17,344 nucleotides of DNA from Bacteroides sp. UBA1773 (GTDB taxonomy: Bacteria > Bacteroidota > Bacteroidia > Bacteroidales > Bacteroidaceae), in assembly GCA_002315285.1 (NCBI GenBank), contig DCGR01000083.1, positions 1 to 17,344 on the forward strand. The letters run 5' to 3'. A model generated the notes under the pieces. That model was not told the DNA's origin. It was given only the letters and a program-made list of their open reading frames with translations, and did not search any database. Both the position numbers and the translations under genes were made by a program. This document shows positions 1 through 7,289 of the stretch, in pieces; the stretch's first letter is position 1, and every line of letters starts with the position of its first letter.

Positions 1-356
1 TATAACGTCAAATTGAACAACCTAACTTACAAAAGCACACGAAAACGTGGGCTGTAAGTACGGAAGTACTGGACTGTAATACTTACTTTGCTGCGGCCTA
101 AAAAAAAGTGTGAGGCCTGTAAATGATGGGCAAACGCCATGGCTTTCGGATTTGCAGATACACATCCTACGCTACGCCCACAGCATGGCAAGACACAAAC
201 ACAACAAATTTCGAAGCGAAAACTTTCAAAAGACAATTCAAAATGGTACTTTTGCATTTGTAATTGCCCATCAAAAACAGAAATGACATGAAAGATTTTG
301 CAACCACCGACTTTGAAACAACCCACCCTGAGCGCACCAACGCGTGTGATGTGGGT
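1..356. other. Gene-free 5' region of the window
   Basis: No convincing gene is seen here. In forward frame 1 an open stretch runs from base 1 to a TAA at 55-57 (18 codons). It could be the 3' end of a gene cut by the window edge, but it is too short to identify. Two weak inverted repeats follow: 54-60 with 80-86 (7 bp, 19-base spacer), and 95-99 with 113-117 (5 bp, A-rich loop). Neither has a T-run that would make it a convincing terminator. The right-hand part carries the promoter of the downstream esterase and its leader of about 100 bases. Open frames on the reverse strand here encode low-complexity, Cys- and Val-rich peptides and look like chance. Confidence 0.5.
224..254 (+). promoter_or_regulatory. 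Bacteroidetes-type promoter for the esterase / Fe-S reductase pair
   Basis: TACTTTTG at 247-254 matches the Bacteroidetes -7 consensus TAnnTTTG exactly. TTTC at 224-227 is one mismatch from the -33 TTTG and sits at the expected 19-base spacing. Transcription would start near 258-262, giving a leader of about 95 bases before the ATG at 357. The promoter is inferred from the motif only. Confidence 0.55.
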
Positions 357-1190
357 ATGACGAAAAAAAACAACACACTGCTCTGCCTGCTTTTTGCTTG
401 CATGATGAGTACCACTCAAGCCACATTGTATGCTCAGAACGCATACGAAACGAAGAAGGACATTGCCTACATCAAGTCGGACGAGACCGATGCCTACCGA
501 AAAGAACGTTGCAAACTGGATGTGTACTACCCACAAGGAGAAACAGACTTCCCCACCATTGTGTGGTATCACGGAGGTGGACTGACTGGAGGCAACAAAT
601 CCATACCTAAGTTACTGAAGGAACAGGGTGTGGCAGTGGTAGCAGTGAACTACCGACTGAGCCCCAGAGCCACGAATCCTGCCTACATAGAGGATGCCGC
701 CGAAGCACTGGCGTGGGTCTATGACCACATCGAGGAGTTTGGTGGAAACAGACACAAGTTGTTTGTGTCGGGACATTCGGCAGGTGGGTATCTGTCGCTC
801 ATTCTGGCTCTCGACAAGCGCTACCTGACGCAACACGGCTTAGACGCCGACCAAATGACGGCTTACTTCCCCATCAGCGGACAAACCGTGACTCACTTCA
901 CCATTCGTGCCGAACGCAACCTGCGCAAGGGCATTCCGGTAATTGACGAATATGCTCCAGTGTGGCACGCCCGAAAAGAAACGGCACCCATCTTCCTGAT
1001 AACCGGCAACCGCAACCTCGAGATGGCCGACAGGCTGGAAGAGAATGCCCTGCTGTATTCGGTATTGAAAAACCAAGGAAACACCGTAACGCAATTGTAC
1101 GAACTGGATGGGTGCGACCATGGGACGGTGTTGGACCCTGCAATCTGTATCATGTTAAACCGCATAAAGAAATGGGAATACAAAAAATAG
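357..1190 (+). CDS. Secreted alpha/beta hydrolase (esterase, BD-FAE-like)
   Basis: Predicted serine esterase of 277 residues, probably acting on an ester or acyl group in the periplasm or outside the cell. Residues 1-27 form a signal peptide: a Lys-rich start, a hydrophobic core, then a polar end before QNAYE. The oxyanion-hole motif HGGG is at 72-75, the nucleophile elbow GHSAGG at 139-144 places Ser141, and His255 in CDHGT is the likely catalytic base. The acid is less certain; Glu222 in the RNLEMADR stretch is the best candidate, where related esterases carry a similar acidic residue. The frame is open upstream to a TTG at 264, but the ATG at 357 gives a clean signal peptide and is preferred. 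The last 19 bases overlap the next gene, so the two are probably co-transcribed and translationally coupled. The substrate cannot be told from sequence. Confidence 0.85.
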   Translation: MTKKNNTLLCLLFACMMSTTQATLYAQNAYETKKDIAYIKSDETDAYRKERCKLDVYYPQGETDFPTIVWYHGGGLTGGNKSIPKLLKEQGVAVVAVNYRLSPRATNPAYIEDAAEALAWVYDHIEEFGGNRHKLFVSGHSAGGYLSLILALDKRYLTQHGLDADQMTAYFPISGQTVTHFTIRAERNLRKGIPVIDEYAPVWHARKETAPIFLITGNRNLEMADRLEENALLYSVLKNQGNTVTQLYELDGCDHGTVLDPAICIMLNRIKKWEYKK

Positions 1191-2410
1191 ACCGACGCGA
1201 CTTCTTACGCAAATCACTGGTGTCGGCTGGGGGTCTGGCATTGCTCAATGTCCCTATCGAGGTATGTGGCAGTGCTACACAAGAAACACGAAAGGGGAAG
1301 ATGGTGTATCGCAAGTTGGGGAAAACAGGCTTGGAAGTGAGCGTTGTGGCTATGGGATGCGAAGGATTCAACAAGAAAACGGAACAACAGATAAAAGCAG
1401 AATTCGACTTTGCCATGAGCCACGGCATGAACATCCTGGACCTGTATGCCTCGAACCCCACCCTACGCTCGAACATCGGCTACGCGCTGAAGGGACGACG
1501 CAAACAGATGATCATCCAAGGACACATAGGTGCCGCATGGGAGGATGGACAATACCTGCGCACACGCGACATTGGGAAAACAAAAGCCGCTTTCGACGAC
1601 CTGCTGAAACGACTGCAGACCGACTACATAGACATTGGCATGATTCACTATGTGGATGAGGAGGAGGACTTCGACGGAATATTTGCAGGCGACTTCCTGA
1701 AACTGGTGAGACAATACAAGCAAACAGGCAAGATCAAGCATGTAGGCATCAGCACCCACAGCCCTCAAATAGCAATGAAAGCCGCCAAAAGTGGCATAGT
1801 GGAGGTAATCATGTTCTCCGTGAATCCAGGCTATGACCTACAGGTGGCCGATGGAAAGGTTACACACATGGCTCCCGAACGCGAACAGCTGTACGAATAT
1901 TGCGCCAGCAAAGGCATCGCCATAACCGTCATGAAGGCTTTTGGCGGAGGTAACCTGCTGAAGGATTCCGACTCTCCGTTTGGACGGGCTTTCACACCCG
2001 TGCAGTGTATAGAATATGCCGCCACACGGCCTGCCGTGGCTACCGTTCTGTGTGGTGCGAAAAACATCACAGAGATGCAAACCGCCTTGCACTGGTGCGA
2101 GGCTACGGGAAGCGAAAAGGATTTCATGGCGGTGCTGAGTGGCGTCACTTCGGCAGACTGGAAAGGCCGTTGCATGTATTGCACGCACTGCGAACCTTGC
2201 ACGGAAGAGATTCCAATTGCAGAGGTGAACAAATACCTCAACCTGGCACTTGCGCAGGAAGAAGTGCCCGAGACGGTTCGGGAGCATTACAAATTGCTGG
2301 CACACCACGCATCAGACTGTAGCGAATGTGCCCGCTGCGAACAGCGCTGTCCGTTTGAGGTGAGCATTATCGAGAACATGAAACGCGCCGTGCAGGTGTT
2401 TGGCATGTAA
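1172..2410 (+). CDS. Tat-exported aldo/keto-reductase-fold protein with C-terminal Fe-S domain
   Basis: A protein of 412 residues. It begins with a twin-arginine signal: DRRDFLRK around residues 7-14, then a hydrophobic stretch to about 28. Residues 44-320 are an aldo/keto reductase barrel. Asp90 and His159 fit two of the four usual catalytic residues, but the expected Tyr is not at its normal spacing (the segment reads LDLYASNP), and the usual Lys position reads QGHIG. The C-terminus has two cysteine groups, Cys334/337/340/343 and Cys383/386/389/393, the latter followed by Pro; this suits one or two [4Fe-4S] clusters. Aldo/keto reductases with a ferredoxin-like tail are a known family, but their reactions are mostly undefined. 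The start at 1172 is chosen because it places the Tat motif at the N-terminus; the upstream extension is out-of-frame esterase sequence. It is coupled to the esterase by a 19-base overlap. Confidence 0.85.
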   Translation: MGIQKIDRRDFLRKSLVSAGGLALLNVPIEVCGSATQETRKGKMVYRKLGKTGLEVSVVAMGCEGFNKKTEQQIKAEFDFAMSHGMNILDLYASNPTLRSNIGYALKGRRKQMIIQGHIGAAWEDGQYLRTRDIGKTKAAFDDLLKRLQTDYIDIGMIHYVDEEEDFDGIFAGDFLKLVRQYKQTGKIKHVGISTHSPQIAMKAAKSGIVEVIMFSVNPGYDLQVADGKVTHMAPEREQLYEYCASKGIAITVMKAFGGGNLLKDSDSPFGRAFTPVQCIEYAATRPAVATVLCGAKNITEMQTALHWCEATGSEKDFMAVLSGVTSADWKGRCMYCTHCEPCTEEIPIAEVNKYLNLALAQEEVPETVREHYKLLAHHASDCSECARCEQRCPFEVSIIENMKRAVQVFGM

Positions 2411-2429
2411 GTCGGGAGGGTACGATGAT

Positions 2430-2828
2430 TCACTCGGTGGTTGTCTCGCGACCCTCTTCTATCCAACGATCAATGCCCTTGTCGAGGTTGAACACCACGA
2501 AACCTTTCTGTGTAAGGGTGTCGGCAGCCCTACGGCTGCGTACACCTCCTCGGCAATACACTGCTACGGGATGACCAACACACAACAAAGATTCGACTCG
2601 TTCGATGAAATCGGGCCGTTTCACATCGATGAGGATGCTACCAGGGATGTGGCCTGCCACATACTCGGAGTCGGTGCGACAGTCGAGCAACTGCATGTCG
2701 GCTTGTCGGATGAGTTCGGCAAACTCGCGACACGACACCGACTTATACTTACTTTCGCGCGTGAGAAAGAAGGACAGACCCGAAACGAAAGTGACAACAA
2801 ATGCGATCAAATTGACAAAACGTATCAT
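2430..2828 (-). CDS. Membrane-anchored single-domain rhodanese
   Basis: A small rhodanese-like sulfurtransferase of 132 residues. Residues 4-22 are hydrophobic and should act as a signal anchor or signal peptide, placing the domain on the outer face of the inner membrane. The rhodanese domain covers about 30-128, with the usual LLDCRTDSEY and AGHIPGS segments. The active-site loop CRGGVRS at 92-98 has Cys92 as the persulfide-carrying residue and fits the CRxGxR(S/T) pattern of true sulfurtransferases. The frame is open further upstream, but that part overlaps the phosphoesterase gene; the ATG at 2828 is preferred, 11 bases after the phosphoesterase stop. It is the last gene of a three-gene operon. 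Its 3' end converges on the reductase gene, with 19 bases between the two stop codons and no clear terminator. Confidence 0.85.
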   Translation of the reverse strand: MIRFVNLIAFVVTFVSGLSFFLTRESKYKSVSCREFAELIRQADMQLLDCRTDSEYVAGHIPGSILIDVKRPDFIERVESLLCVGHPVAVYCRGGVRSRRAADTLTQKGFVVFNLDKGIDRWIEEGRETTTE

Positions 2829-2839
2829 GTTACAAGGAT

Positions 2840-3823
2840 TTACCGTTTGTGTAGTGTAAGCAAAGTGATTTCGGGATATGCGCCTATGCGAAACGGTACC
2901 ACACCACCTAACCCCACATTGACATAGAGTTGCTGGCTTCCCTCTTGATAGTGTCCGACACTCTCGCGATAGAGCCAACTGGCCGGTGTCCAACCGAACA
3001 CGCTGAACTGCATAGCATGGGTGTGCCCCGACAGAGTAAGCGGAATGTCGGTGTGCTGCAAGACGGAATCGCGCCAATGTGTGGGGTCATGAGTAAGGAG
3101 AATACGAAACATTCCGTCGGTACCCTGCATGGCCAGGGGAAGATTGCCTTTTTGGATGACATGATGGACACCACAACTCTGATTTTCAGAACCGATGATG
3201 GCAATACTATCGGCTCCGCGATGAATGACGTGCGACTGATTGAGCAATAGGTGCCAATGGAGTTCGGAACGTTCGATGCGGATGAGTTCCTCCATGTGAT
3301 GTATGCGTTGTCCTTCGGTGAAGTTCCGTCGATAATAGGAATAATCGTGATTACCGAATACCGACACCACGCCATCTGTTGCCCGCATGCGCTGCAAAAT
3401 GGGCAAAGTGGTGCGTAATTCCTCATAGCCGAACGAGACAAGATCACCGGTAAAACAGATCAGGTCGGGTTGAAGCCGATTAATCTGATCGACAGCCTCA
3501 GCAAGCTTTTCTTCGCGGCCCACCCATCCATAGAGGTGCAAATCGGAAATATGCACCACACGATACCCATCAAAATCCGATGGAAGGGACTGGAATTGCA
3601 AATCGGCCTTTCGGGTACGTACATCGTACTGCCCTATGTAGTGCCCATAAAGGAAGGTCACCAACAGCACGCCCAACAAAGCCAACGTGGAAAGCAGGAA
3701 AGGACGATAATGACAAGCAAAATGACATGCCTTTCCAAGCAACCAAGCGAACAGGAAACACAGATGTGTGGCAGCAAACACTGCCACACATATTGCAATC
3801 ATCACAAACAGTTGGAACCTCAT
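2840..3823 (-). CDS. Membrane-anchored calcineurin-like metallophosphoesterase
   Basis: A protein of 327 residues with two N-terminal membrane segments (about 3-30 and 42-64), followed by a metallophosphoesterase domain. All metal-binding motifs of the family are present: DLH at 94-96, GD at 126-127, GNHD at 157-160, His245 in LLTHDP and GHTH at 266-269. The layout resembles the YkuE/YaeI group of membrane-associated phosphoesterases, some of which act on phospholipid-like substrates; the substrate here is unknown. A TTG at 3844 overlaps the preceding gene's TGA by four bases and is a possible start, but the ATG at 3823 puts the first membrane helix directly at the N-terminus and is preferred. 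It is the middle gene of an operon, 17 bases after the lyase-deacetylase gene and 11 bases before the rhodanese. Confidence 0.88.
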   Translation of the reverse strand: MRFQLFVMIAICVAVFAATHLCFLFAWLLGKACHFACHYRPFLLSTLALLGVLLVTFLYGHYIGQYDVRTRKADLQFQSLPSDFDGYRVVHISDLHLYGWVGREEKLAEAVDQINRLQPDLICFTGDLVSFGYEELRTTLPILQRMRATDGVVSVFGNHDYSYYRRNFTEGQRIHHMEELIRIERSELHWHLLLNQSHVIHRGADSIAIIGSENQSCGVHHVIQKGNLPLAMQGTDGMFRILLTHDPTHWRDSVLQHTDIPLTLSGHTHAMQFSVFGWTPASWLYRESVGHYQEGSQQLYVNVGLGGVVPFRIGAYPEITLLTLHKR

Positions 3824-3840
3824 GGGAAACTTGCCGAAGG

Positions 3841-6408
3841 TCAATCGGCCGTATTGCTGTAAAGAATACCGTTGTGACTATCGAGTGCGGCACCCTTGCG
3901 CGCAAACAGTTCCGGAACGGTTACCAACTCATATCCCATGGAGAGAAGCCGAGGGATGAGTATCTTCAACGCTTCCACCGTTTCGTGATTGCCAGCGAAG
4001 TCGTGCATGCCAACAATACTGCCATCCGTACACACCCGCATGATGTTGCTGATGCGTTTGTCGCGATCGTTTTCCTTCCGTGAGTCGCCACTTGATCCAG
4101 CACCGACAAAAGGCAGGTCGATGACCTGATACATGGTGTCGTTGACATTTAAGTAAGGCGGACGAAAACAATGTGGAGCCTCACCTATATAATTCCTAAT
4201 GATGACCGATGTACGCTCTACCTCATCGCGCACCTGCTCAGCGGTGAGGGTGTTCATGTGATAGTGCGTCCACGAATGGTTCTCAATGCTGCATCCCATA
4301 TCGTGAGCACGCTTCATGACAACAGCCGTTTCGTCATTGATGTTCTTCCCAAGCACGAAAAAGGAGGCCTTTGCACCGTATTGCGCGAGCACATCGAGTA
4401 CCTCAGGAGTCGTAACCGTGTTGGGACCATCGTCGAAGGTAAGAGCCATAAGCATGTCATTGCCGTTGCACTGTACGATGTTGCTCTCAAGTTTCACACC
4501 TTGGTTCTTATGAACCATCACCGCCCTCATGATACCCTCATGGTCGTTGCCTTCGATGCGACAATTCTTCACCTGTAGGTCCTTGCTCTCAGCCATATAG
4601 ATGCCATGTCCGCCATTGCGCGAGAGTTCGCAGGCTGTCACCTCAATATCCGATGAGAATGTAACATGAACACCACAACCATACAACGACTCCACCAAAC
4701 GACATTCGCTCACCTTAGCCCCATCGACATACGACAACAGGATGTTGTGATGGAAACCCTGGCCGGGAATGACCTTTCCACCGTTGTCGGCAAAATCGCA
4801 ACGATTGAATTGCAAATTCTTGGCTCCCACAATGCGCACACCACTTTCCGTGAACCGCGTGATGGTCATGTTCTCGAAACGGATGTCATTGGTCAGGTTG
4901 TCGTCAGAACAGATTACGATGCCCTCGCGCACGGGAACGCCACGCATATAGGAACGTTCACGGCGTTTCTCATTGGGATCTGTGCCTTGGTCGATGTCCT
5001 TGTCGCCCTCGACCATGAAATTACGGAATTCCACATCCGTAAGTGCATCCTCTCCCTTGACCATGGTGGGCGACACACCTGGAGCGGCATGAAGCACGGA
5101 AGCTCTACCCTTGCCCATGATTTTCAGATGGCTGTAAAGCTTGAGTGTTGACTTCAAGGTATGCACACCCTCATCGAGCACCACCCATTTGTCTGTACCC
5201 TTACACCGGTCGATGGCATCCTGAACGGACTGTCCGGGTTTCACAAGGCAATAATCCTTCGGAAGTGCAGGTTTCGATGTTGGCGATGCACCCACCTCAG
5301 TAGGGTTCAGGCACATGATGGTGGGAAGTTGTGCCAGTTGGGTGTGATCCGGCATGTTGGCCCTGCAAGCTCCCAACAGGTGGGAAGACGACTTGGCACG
5401 GGTGTTCTCCATGATGAGCCGTTCGACATAAGGCAGCAAGATACCCTTCTGATACTTGTAATGAAGATACAGTGGTTCGAACTTATCCTGACGTCCGTTG
5501 TTGGCACGGTCCGAACGAAGTCCAAAAAGCTCTATCTCTCCTGTCATCAAGTATTTGGCCATGTATTCACAACCACGGGCTATGCGGTCGTCGGCCACCG
5601 AGAACAGGTCAAGTCCTTGCGTCTGTGCAGTTTGTGCGGCACGAACCATCTCGCCAAGCCCCAACTGAATGTGTCCCCAATCGCGAACTGTTTCCTGACA
5701 CTGCCCCGTCGGGAACACATACTTTGTGATGCCTCCATTTCGTTCTCCCCGCATGAAGCGATTGACGGCACGGTCGAAAATGTCGTGACGGTCGGTAAAG
5801 ATACCGATACACATCATTGTACTGATCATGGAAGCATCCCAGTTGCCATTCGACTCCATGAAGAAATCCTCGATGGCGCGATAGAACACGCTGAGCGTCA
5901 TCAACGTAAACTGGTCGATGTCTTTCTGCTGCCAACCCGCTCCCGTGTGACGGAGTATCTCGGCTGCATTCATATAGAAATAACCACTCAGACCAATGAT
6001 GAGCTTTGCGTCATTTCCATCCATGCCTCGCAACTTATGGCTCCAGGCATTCAGAATCTCGATAGCCTTGTCGGCATACTTCTGTTCTTTGGTGACAAAC
6101 CACAACATGGCCAAGTTGTACGAAAGTTGTCCATCACGTGAGAACTCATTGGCTCCCACACTGTTCGCACCGTACGGCCCACGGAACACTTCACAAAAGC
6201 CCTTCGATGGCACGTCGAGCTTTGTGTTGTCAAGCAGATTGTCGTAGGCCTGTTTCCAAGGAGCCTTGCCTTGTTGGATCAGTTCGCGCATCGCATTCAG
6301 GTCATCCATGCTCTGTGCCATGCCCGGATGCACAAAGGGTTTCACATTGGCCGCTGAGGCCAAGCACCAACAAAGTGCAATAAGAAATAGTGAAATTTGC
6401 TTTTTCAT
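3841..6408 (-). CDS. Three-domain exported polysaccharide enzyme: alginate-lyase-like, beta-helix, NodB deacetylase
   Basis: A protein of 855 residues with a signal peptide at about 1-19 (cleavage likely after LASA). Residues 25-365 resemble the alginate lyase superfamily (PF05426-type alpha/alpha barrel), with NGNWD at 187-191 and a CQETVRDWGHIQLGLGE region at 237-253 like that family's conserved E..RD..H segment. Residues 385-650 form a right-handed parallel beta-helix, with repeated short turns such as NCRIEGN and ACELSRN. Residues 654-840 are a NodB polysaccharide deacetylase domain with all key residues: TFDDG at 657-661, His711 and His715, RPPY at 749-752 and His802. It probably acts on an acetylated, acidic polysaccharide in the periplasm, but which one is not known. 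The ATG at 6408 is chosen because the Lys-Lys signal peptide starts there. It is the first gene of an operon with the phosphoesterase and rhodanese. No SusC/SusD or sulfatase genes are nearby. Confidence 0.85.
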   Translation of the reverse strand: MKKQISLFLIALCWCLASAANVKPFVHPGMAQSMDDLNAMRELIQQGKAPWKQAYDNLLDNTKLDVPSKGFCEVFRGPYGANSVGANEFSRDGQLSYNLAMLWFVTKEQKYADKAIEILNAWSHKLRGMDGNDAKLIIGLSGYFYMNAAEILRHTGAGWQQKDIDQFTLMTLSVFYRAIEDFFMESNGNWDASMISTMMCIGIFTDRHDIFDRAVNRFMRGERNGGITKYVFPTGQCQETVRDWGHIQLGLGEMVRAAQTAQTQGLDLFSVADDRIARGCEYMAKYLMTGEIELFGLRSDRANNGRQDKFEPLYLHYKYQKGILLPYVERLIMENTRAKSSSHLLGACRANMPDHTQLAQLPTIMCLNPTEVGASPTSKPALPKDYCLVKPGQSVQDAIDRCKGTDKWVVLDEGVHTLKSTLKLYSHLKIMGKGRASVLHAAPGVSPTMVKGEDALTDVEFRNFMVEGDKDIDQGTDPNEKRRERSYMRGVPVREGIVICSDDNLTNDIRFENMTITRFTESGVRIVGAKNLQFNRCDFADNGGKVIPGQGFHHNILLSYVDGAKVSECRLVESLYGCGVHVTFSSDIEVTACELSRNGGHGIYMAESKDLQVKNCRIEGNDHEGIMRAVMVHKNQGVKLESNIVQCNGNDMLMALTFDDGPNTVTTPEVLDVLAQYGAKASFFVLGKNINDETAVVMKRAHDMGCSIENHSWTHYHMNTLTAEQVRDEVERTSVIIRNYIGEAPHCFRPPYLNVNDTMYQVIDLPFVGAGSSGDSRKENDRDKRISNIMRVCTDGSIVGMHDFAGNHETVEALKILIPRLLSMGYELVTVPELFARKGAALDSHNGILYSNTAD

Positions 6409-6433
6409 GTTCAATATCAAATAAATGTTTGGG

Positions 6434-6464
6434 CAAAGGTAATGAAACAATGTGATAAGAAAAA
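6434..6464 (-). promoter_or_regulatory. Promoter of the lyase-deacetylase operon
   Basis: On the reverse strand TACCTTTG (6441 to 6434) matches TAnnTTTG exactly. An all-T tetramer lies at the -33 position (6464 to 6461) with 19-base spacing, one mismatch from TTTG. The predicted leader is only about 20 bases, ending at the ATG at 6408. The -33 region lies inside the terminator hairpin of the upstream tatD operon. Confidence 0.5.
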
Positions 6465-6487
6465 GAAATCCGCGTTCTTTTTCTTAT
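6455..6487 (-). terminator. Terminator of the hemD-rnpA-yidD-tatD operon
   Basis: A perfect 13-bp inverted repeat, 6455-6467 with 6475-6487, has a 7-base loop. Read on the reverse strand, the second arm is U-rich (TTCTTTTTCTTAT), so the arm itself supplies the U-tract. The tatD stop codon (TAA, 6486 to 6484) lies inside the first arm. The stem is AT-rich, so its strength is uncertain. Confidence 0.6.
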
Positions 6488-7068
6488 TCAGGCAGGTTCC
6501 CAAACTCTCTGACAAAGTTTTGGGTTACCCGATGAACCAACCACTCACAATCTACATGCAACGCTGTCGCCATACGTTCATAGATTTCCCCAATGGATAG
6601 ACTGCTCTTGTCGGTTTCGACAAACAGGCGGTCAAGCGATGTTGCCTGCAATGCCTCCCTATTGAATTTCTCGCCATACGACAGACAAATGCCACTGCGC
6701 TGAAGTTGGGAAGCAGCTTCAGGCTTCCCCCGAAATCCGTGACAAATCCATGTGTTGTGAGGAGAACATTCTTTTTTCAAGGCAAGCAGTTCATTCATAC
6801 TCTTCACACAATGTATGACAAGTGGCTTGCCTGCTTCATCAGCTATGCGAATGACACGGCGGAAGGCTTGTAACTGCAGGCGAAAAGGTGTATCGCAAAG
6901 TTTGTCCAATCCAGCCTCTCCAATCGCCAGGATTTCAGGTCGTGATGCCTCACATTCCAATTGTTGCAGACGCATTTCGAGAGATTCCTCCGTAAGATGC
7001 CAAGGATGCAACTCCACGGCAGGGATGTCGGGATGCGCACGATGTGTATGTAGGTCGTAGTACCTCAT
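6484..7068 (-). CDS. TatD-family metal-dependent hydrolase
   Basis: A protein of 194 residues of the TatD amidohydrolase family; the better-studied members are metal-dependent 3'-5' DNA/RNA exonucleases. Metal-ligand motifs are present in order: DLHTH at 5-9, GEAGLD with Glu51, VIHC with His86, CHGF with His110 and ETDKS with Asp153. It is shorter than the usual 250-265 residues: the N-terminal part goes quickly from HTH to an HPWHL segment and several loops are missing. Short versions are common in Bacteroidales, so this is probably not a truncation. The ATG overlaps the yidD stop by four bases (ATGA), indicating translational coupling. It is the last gene of its operon, with its stop codon inside the terminator stem. 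Confidence 0.88.
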   Translation of the reverse strand: MRYYDLHTHRAHPDIPAVELHPWHLTEESLEMRLQQLECEASRPEILAIGEAGLDKLCDTPFRLQLQAFRRVIRIADEAGKPLVIHCVKSMNELLALKKECSPHNTWICHGFRGKPEAASQLQRSGICLSYGEKFNREALQATSLDRLFVETDKSSLSIGEIYERMATALHVDCEWLVHRVTQNFVREFGNLPE

Positions 7069-7289
7069 GGCACAGGGTCATATCCACTTCCACCCCAAGG
7101 ATGACAACGCAGGATGCGACGTACCGCCAAGTAAAGCCCTTTCACCGGTCCATGTTTTTTCAGAGCCTCAACAGCATACTGCGAACAGGTAGGCGTAAAA
7201 CGACATGAAGGGGGAGTAAAAGGCGAAATGCACCGCTGATAAAAACAAATCGGCAGAAGCAGGACAAATGTCAGCAACTTTCGCAACAT
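7065..7289 (-). CDS. yidD: Membrane protein insertion efficiency factor YidD
   Basis: A 74-residue YidD protein. The family assists YidC-dependent insertion of proteins into the inner membrane. Residues 4-17 form a hydrophobic or amphipathic N-terminal segment. The family signatures follow: PPSCRFTPTCSQYAVEA at 27-43, with its Cys residues, and a C-terminal RCHPWGGSGYDPVP at 61-74. The frame is open upstream, but the extra 27 residues overlap rnpA in another frame and do not resemble YidD; the ATG at 7289 gives the normal family length. The start overlaps the 3' end of rnpA by 19 bases, and the stop overlaps tatD by four. The rnpA-yidD order is widely conserved in bacteria. Confidence 0.95.
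   Translation of the reverse strand: MLRKLLTFVLLLPICFYQRCISPFTPPSCRFTPTCSQYAVEALKKHGPVKGLYLAVRRILRCHPWGGSGYDPVP

Noticed and set aside
54..117. Two short inverted repeats (54-60/80-86 and 95-99/113-117)
   Set aside because: Only 7 and 5 bp, with no T-run or conserved neighbour; could be chance.
27..572. A 181-codon reverse-strand open frame at the window start
   Set aside because: It overlaps the signal-peptide and N-terminal coding region of the esterase, has low-complexity Cys/Val/Phe-rich composition and matches no family.
2416..2456. GAGGGT/ACCCTC pairing between the convergent reductase and rhodanese genes
   Set aside because: The loop is about 29 bases, it lies partly in coding sequence and no T-run follows, so it was not called a terminator.
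2400..2927. A 175-codon forward open frame beyond the Fe-S reductase
   Set aside because: It is antisense to the rhodanese gene, which has a complete active-site loop and a good start.
3821..3844. TTG start of the phosphoesterase overlapping the preceding stop (TTGA)
   Set aside because: The ATG seven codons later begins directly at the first membrane helix; the TTG remains possible but is second choice.
5161..6141. A 326-codon open frame on the forward strand opposite the lyase-deacetylase gene
   Set aside because: It lies wholly antisense to a well-supported gene, its product is rich in His and Cys with no recognisable domain, and no promoter or signal favours it.
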